Origin: Andreprevotia chitinilytica DSM 18519
Lineage (GTDB): Bacteria > Pseudomonadota > Gammaproteobacteria > Burkholderiales > Chitinibacteraceae
NCBI RefSeq assembly: GCF_000711875.1
Contig: NZ_JONM01000014.1
Span: forward strand, 1 to 64,000
Direction of reading: 5' to 3'
DNA: 64,000 bases
Shown: positions 61,013 through 64,000 of the stretch, piece after piece
Layout of the letters: each line of letters opens with the position of its first letter
How positions within the stretch are numbered: position 1 is the first letter of the stretch
Notes under the pieces: generated by a model
The model's input: only the letters and a program-made list of their open reading frames with translations
What the model was told of the DNA's origin: nothing
Database searches by the model: none
Translations under genes and position numbers: made by a program

Positions 61013-61327
61013 TCAATAGGCCCAGACCTCCACCGCCGCCTGGATCGATGCATCCGCTCGTGCCAGGTCTTCCGGCACCATTACCGGCAAGAATTCGACA
61101 TCGGCCCCGAGCCAAAGAAAGAACGGTTCCGCGATTGCTGGCATCTGCGACGCATCATCAAAGTTGACGACGATATAGCCGCCGCGCTGTCCGCCCACGG
61201 TGGTGAAGTAGGCGGCCTCTGCCTTGATGTCGGCCAGCAGCTTTCCCAGTCGCTCGCCAAAGTGCGGATCGCGCAACGCCTTGTTTCCCATCTCGTTCGA
61301 AAGTCTTAATTTCATCAGGTAACGCAT
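61013..61327 (-). CDS. Conserved hypothetical protein, 104 aa
   Basis: Single small alpha/beta domain: MRYLMKLRLSNEMGNKALRD, LLADIKAEAAYFTTVGGQRGGYIVVNFDDASQMPAIAEPFFLWLGADVEFLPVMVPEDL. This matches a widespread family of about 95-105 residues with the invariant-looking AEAxYF ... R ... PA(I/L)AEPxF ... PVMxPEDL pattern (recollection), likely a dimeric alpha-beta-barrel fold. The start at 61327 (or Met 61315) has GAGG upstream. Convergent with fdhD. Function unknown. Confidence 0.78.
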   Translation of the reverse strand: MRYLMKLRLSNEMGNKALRDPHFGERLGKLLADIKAEAAYFTTVGGQRGGYIVVNFDDASQMPAIAEPFFLWLGADVEFLPVMVPEDLARADASIQAAVEVWAY

Positions 61328-61763
61328 GATGCAGCCTCGTTGATCGGTTCACGGGCTACTCATCGTGGTTTGCTGCAGTGAGCACTCCCCGCCACCGGGC
61401 AGCAAGAAGTGACCGGTGGTGGTCGGTTTGATGACGCTGTGGGCGGCTACGCGGTTGGCGGCGCAAATCTTGACAATGACCAGGCAGGTACCTATTAAAA
61501 GGTTGCTAATTTACTTACGCCATTCTTTTGTGGTGTGGATTGTCCCGGTCGGAATGGAAGTATTATAGGGGCGAGCTGGCTCGCGATTGCTGCGGTGGAT
61601 TTGCCATCGTCATCGCGAGCAAGCTCGCTCCTTCATTTTTTTCCAAGGATTGATGGGCCTTGATCGTCTGTTGAGCGTGGAACGGGTAGATGCCAGTGCG
61701 CCCGTGGGGGTGGTGTTGCTGATCTGGCGAATGGTTTAGTGATCAACTTCGGAGGGTATTGTC
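61328..61763. other. Gene-free 436-bp divergent region with family A pair at 61564-61633
   Basis: Contains the promoters of the two flanking hypothetical genes. The family A inverted pair (TATAGGGGCGAGCTGGCTCG from 61564; CGAGCAAGCTCGCTCC to about 61633) is more diverged than the others. Confidence 0.6.
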
Positions 61764-62300
61764 ATGAAAGGCATTGGTAGACGCATCTTGTTTCAATGGC
61801 TGGGGGTGATGATGGCTGGTTTGCTCTGTGCTGCGCCTGGGTTCGCGCAGACGACGCTGGTTACCTGCCCTGGAACGGCAACGAATCACTACACGCCAGG
61901 ATTAACTGATTCGCCGCAGTTGATCGCGGTCAATGCCAACGCGACGCTTGGGCCCTGCGTTGGTGACGCTACTGTGGTGTCGGCTACTTATCATTTTGGG
62001 GGACAGGGCACATTGTCCTGCGCATTGACACTCAATAGTGTCAGCGGTGGCACGACAACCGTCACATGGCAGGATGGGCAGCAGAGCACCGCGACCTTTG
62101 TCCGGGCCGTGACGGAACGGCTTCCTATCGGGGATGTAGTGACCACCAACGAGCTTTTGGTGACGGCAGGGAGGTATGCCGGTGCCAACATGACGTTTGT
62201 GGCTACGTTGGTGCAGCCCAATCTGTTGGCATGCATGACACCGCCAGGTGTCACCGATGCGGCAGGCCCGGCCGTGATGACCATCACCAGCCTGCAATAG
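61764..62300 (+). CDS. Exported hypothetical protein, 178 aa
   Basis: Signal peptide (LFQWLGVMMAGLLCAAPGFAQ) then a beta-rich mature domain of about 150 residues with four cysteines (TLVTCPGTATN, LGPCVGD, TLSCALTLNS, LLACMTPPG), probably two disulphides. GGAGGG ribosome site before ATG 61764. Composition (Thr, Val, Gly, Ala) fits a secreted or periplasmic beta-sandwich. No homologue recognised. Confidence 0.7.
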   Translation: MKGIGRRILFQWLGVMMAGLLCAAPGFAQTTLVTCPGTATNHYTPGLTDSPQLIAVNANATLGPCVGDATVVSATYHFGGQGTLSCALTLNSVSGGTTTVTWQDGQQSTATFVRAVTERLPIGDVVTTNELLVTAGRYAGANMTFVATLVQPNLLACMTPPGVTDAAGPAVMTITSLQ

Positions 62301-62367
62301 CCTTTATGTAGCCAGTCGCCGCTGATGCCGCTGTGGGCGCTCTTCTGCCGCTAAGGCTGAGTCTGGG

Positions 62368-63438
62368 TTAAATGACTGGCGCTTCTTGCCAAAGCGGCAA
62401 ATTCTCTTCCGGCATCGGCGCGTTTTCGGCAAAGCGTACGCCGACGCCAACGAGCCGCACCGGCTTACTGCCGCGTTGCCAGGCGGTGGTGAGTAGCTGG
62501 CGGTATATGTCCTCGGTCGGCGTGCTGCAGACGCATTCCATGGTGGTCTGCGTGAAGTCATGGAATTTGATCTTGACGTAGGCTTTATGGGGCGGCGTAT
62601 CTGCGCCGCTGCGAGTCAGCCGGTGCGCGAGGTCTTCCCATAAGGGCGGTAGCGTGGCGAGGCAGGCGGCGAGGTCGGGCAGGTCGTTCGGGTAGGTGTT
62701 TTCGACCGAGAGCGATTTGCGCTCGCGGCGGGGGTCGACCGGGCGTTCGTCTTGTCCCCGGCATTGGCGGTAGAGCGAGCGGCCCATCTTGCCGTAGTCG
62801 CGCACCAGTTGTTCCAGCGGCCATTGCTGCAGATCGGCGCAGGTGTGTGCACCGGCGGCGTTGAGGCGGGCGGCGGTGACTTTGCCGACTCCCCATAGTT
62901 TCTTGACCGGCAAGGACTGGATGAAGCTGTCTATTTCGTGCGGCAGGATCACGTACTGGCCGTCCGGTTTGTTCCAGTCGCTGGCGATCTTGGCGAGTAG
63001 CTTGTTCGAGGCGATGCCGGCGCTGGCGGTAATGCCGACTTCGGCCGCGATGCGGGCGCGGATTTCTTCTGCGATCAACGTGGCGCTGCCACGGCAGCGG
63101 GTGGCGGTGGAGACGTCGAGATAGGCCTCGTCGAGCGAGAGCGGTTCGATCAGGTCGGTGTAGTCTAGAAAGATCGCCTGGACGGCTTTGGACGCGGCTC
63201 GATAACGTTCGAAATCCGGTGGCAGTAGCACGAGTTGCGGGCAGCGCTTGAGTGCGGTGGCAGTGGGCATGGCGGAGTGGATGCCGAATTTGCGTGCCGG
63301 GTAGTTGCAGGTGGCGATCACACCGCGTTGCTCCGGCCGGCCGCCAATGGCGAGCGGTAGCGGGCGTAACTCGGGCCGGTCGCGCATTTCGACCGAGGCA
63401 TAAAAACAATCGCAATCGATGTGGATGATCTTGCGCAC
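62368..63438 (-). CDS. dinB: DNA polymerase IV (DinB, Y-family)
   Basis: 356 residues from GTG 63436-63438 (VRKIIHIDCDCFYASVEMRD); no in-frame ATG is closer, and the track upstream of it does not resemble the family. The catalytic acidic residues are in IDCDCFYASVE and LSLDEAYLDVS (YS-E motif). The steric gate Tyr/Phe is in FYAS, the HhH region is LWGVGKVTAARLNAAG, and a C-terminal little-finger domain follows. The C-terminus PEENLPLWQEAPVI carries a plausible beta-clamp motif (NLPLW). I did not see a convincing LexA box (CTGT-N8-ACAG) upstream. Confidence 0.94.
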   Translation of the reverse strand: MRKIIHIDCDCFYASVEMRDRPELRPLPLAIGGRPEQRGVIATCNYPARKFGIHSAMPTATALKRCPQLVLLPPDFERYRAASKAVQAIFLDYTDLIEPLSLDEAYLDVSTATRCRGSATLIAEEIRARIAAEVGITASAGIASNKLLAKIASDWNKPDGQYVILPHEIDSFIQSLPVKKLWGVGKVTAARLNAAGAHTCADLQQWPLEQLVRDYGKMGRSLYRQCRGQDERPVDPRRERKSLSVENTYPNDLPDLAACLATLPPLWEDLAHRLTRSGADTPPHKAYVKIKFHDFTQTTMECVCSTPTEDIYRQLLTTAWQRGSKPVRLVGVGVRFAENAPMPEENLPLWQEAPVI

Positions 63439-63615
63439 GATGGGCGTGGGCTGAGTAGCAACAATCCGTTTATTGTACGATCGTTCTATTGATTTGCAAA
63501 TTATGATGCAGGGTGTGTCGCTGGGTCGCGAGGGTCGTAAATCGGCGGTGCTACACTGCGGCCGGATCAATCAACGTAAAGCGAGCGGCTACGTACCGCA
63601 TCTGGAGAAGAATTC

Positions 63616-63837
63616 ATGAAGGCTTCAATCATCGTCGGCATCCTTTTGATCGCGCTGGGGGCGGGCATTCTGGTCCTGGGCAATATCAATTACAAAACCG
63701 AGGAAAAGGTGTTCGAACTCGGCCCGCTCAAGGCGACGGCGGAGAAAGAAAAGAGCGTCGCCTTGCCGCCCTTGTTGGGTTGGGCGCTGGTGATTGGCGG
63801 CATTGCGGTGTTGGTCGTCGGCTCGCGCAAGAAGTAG
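63616..63837 (+). CDS. DUF3185-like two-helix membrane protein
   Basis: 73 residues: helix 1 IIVGILLIALGAGILVLGNI, loop YKTEEKVFELGPLKATAEKEKSVALP, helix 2 LLGWALVIGGIAVLVVGSRKK. The loop wording EEKVxxxGPLKxTAExxK is characteristic of this small family. GAGAAG before ATG 63616. Function unknown. Confidence 0.85.
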   Translation: MKASIIVGILLIALGAGILVLGNINYKTEEKVFELGPLKATAEKEKSVALPPLLGWALVIGGIAVLVVGSRKK

Positions 63838-64000
63838 TCAGCTCGATCCACGTTGCCGATGCAGGGTGAAGGCGCTGTGCGTGCCGGTGAGCAGAATGGC
63901 GATCCAGATCGGCACATAGGTGCCAAGGCCTGCTGCGCTGAAGGGCTCACTCAGGAAGACGACCGAGATGATGAAAAGCAGCACCGGTTCCACATAGCCA
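63838..64000 (-). CDS. RarD-type EamA transporter, C-terminal fragment
   Basis: The minus-strand frame enters at the window edge and ends at TGA 63838-63840, immediately after the DUF3185-like gene stop. It reads GYVEPVLLFIISVVFLSEPF, then GLGTYVPIWIAILLTGTHSA and a short basic tail. The first stretch is the last EamA helices as in RarD. The N-terminal five sixths are outside the window. Confidence 0.8.
   Translation of the reverse strand, partial: GYVEPVLLFIISVVFLSEPFSAAGLGTYVPIWIAILLTGTHSAFTLHRQRGSS

Noticed and set aside
8507-61633. CRISPR array, considered because of many similar short repeats
   Set aside because: The repeats are dispersed singly or as inverted pairs, not evenly spaced direct repeats with unique spacers.
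62368-63615. LexA-controlled promoter for dinB
   Set aside because: I looked for CTGT-N8-ACAG upstream of the GTG start and did not find a convincing match.

Overview
The window reads as a chromosomal segment of a GC-rich chitin-degrading beta-proteobacterium, probably a member of the Neisseriales such as the Chitinibacteraceae. That placement is an inference from gene content and protein style: two multimodular GH18 chitinases, a chitin-binding metalloprotease, and a plant/soil style nitrate-assimilation cluster. I see no rRNA, tRNA, CRISPR array, intact insertion sequence or prophage.

Layout. 1-3.2 kb: gluconate-type permease (cut by the window edge), a D-serine-deaminase-like PLP enzyme and a small cytochrome c. 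3.8-8.4 kb: a MacA-MacB-TolC-type tripartite exporter operon. 8.6-10.3 kb: mobB-moeA. 10.6-17.2 kb: an Asp/Glu-racemase-like gene, then a LacI-controlled operon (regulator, binding protein, two permeases, ATPase, GpdQ-like phosphodiesterase). 17.3-28.4 kb: one long minus-strand series narK-nirB-nirD-nasA-cobA-moaD-moaE-mobA-moaA. It covers nitrate uptake, both reductases, siroheme synthesis and molybdenum-cofactor synthesis. Its head carries a textbook sigma-54 promoter, an upstream NtrC site and a leader with an ANTAR-type hexaloop hairpin followed by a terminator. 28.9-32.6 kb: a trimeric autotransporter adhesin plus a decayed second copy of its 3' end. 33-41.8 kb: a His/Asp-rich exported protein, EamA/AraC divergent pair, secreted metalloprotease with a chitin-binding module, 6-phosphogluconate dehydrogenase, DUF2252 and an exported chorismate mutase. 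41.9-47.7 kb: histidine phosphatase, a secreted DNase II-RNase T2 pair, phosphoribosyltransferase, DUF4197 and small proteins. 47.9-56.7 kb: two chitinases flanking an accessory island with a broken regulator/beta-lactamase fusion and six small minus-strand genes, several of them uncharacterised and of lower GC. 57.4-64 kb: FdhF/YdeP-type oxidoreductase, small winged-helix protein, FdhD, hypothetical genes, DinB, DUF3185 and the end of a RarD-type gene.

Together the genes suggest a polymer scavenger. Secreted chitinases, protease, DNase and RNase digest biopolymers. The nas cluster supplies nitrogen when ammonium is low. The shared Moco genes serve both the nitrate reductase and the FdhF-like enzyme.

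A striking non-coding feature is at least six families of intergenic palindromic repeats (called A to F here), often as head-to-head pairs. In four places they abut or intrude into gene ends: the leader of the TolC-like gene, the start of mobA, the stop codon of the FdhF-like gene, and the spacers of the nas operon.
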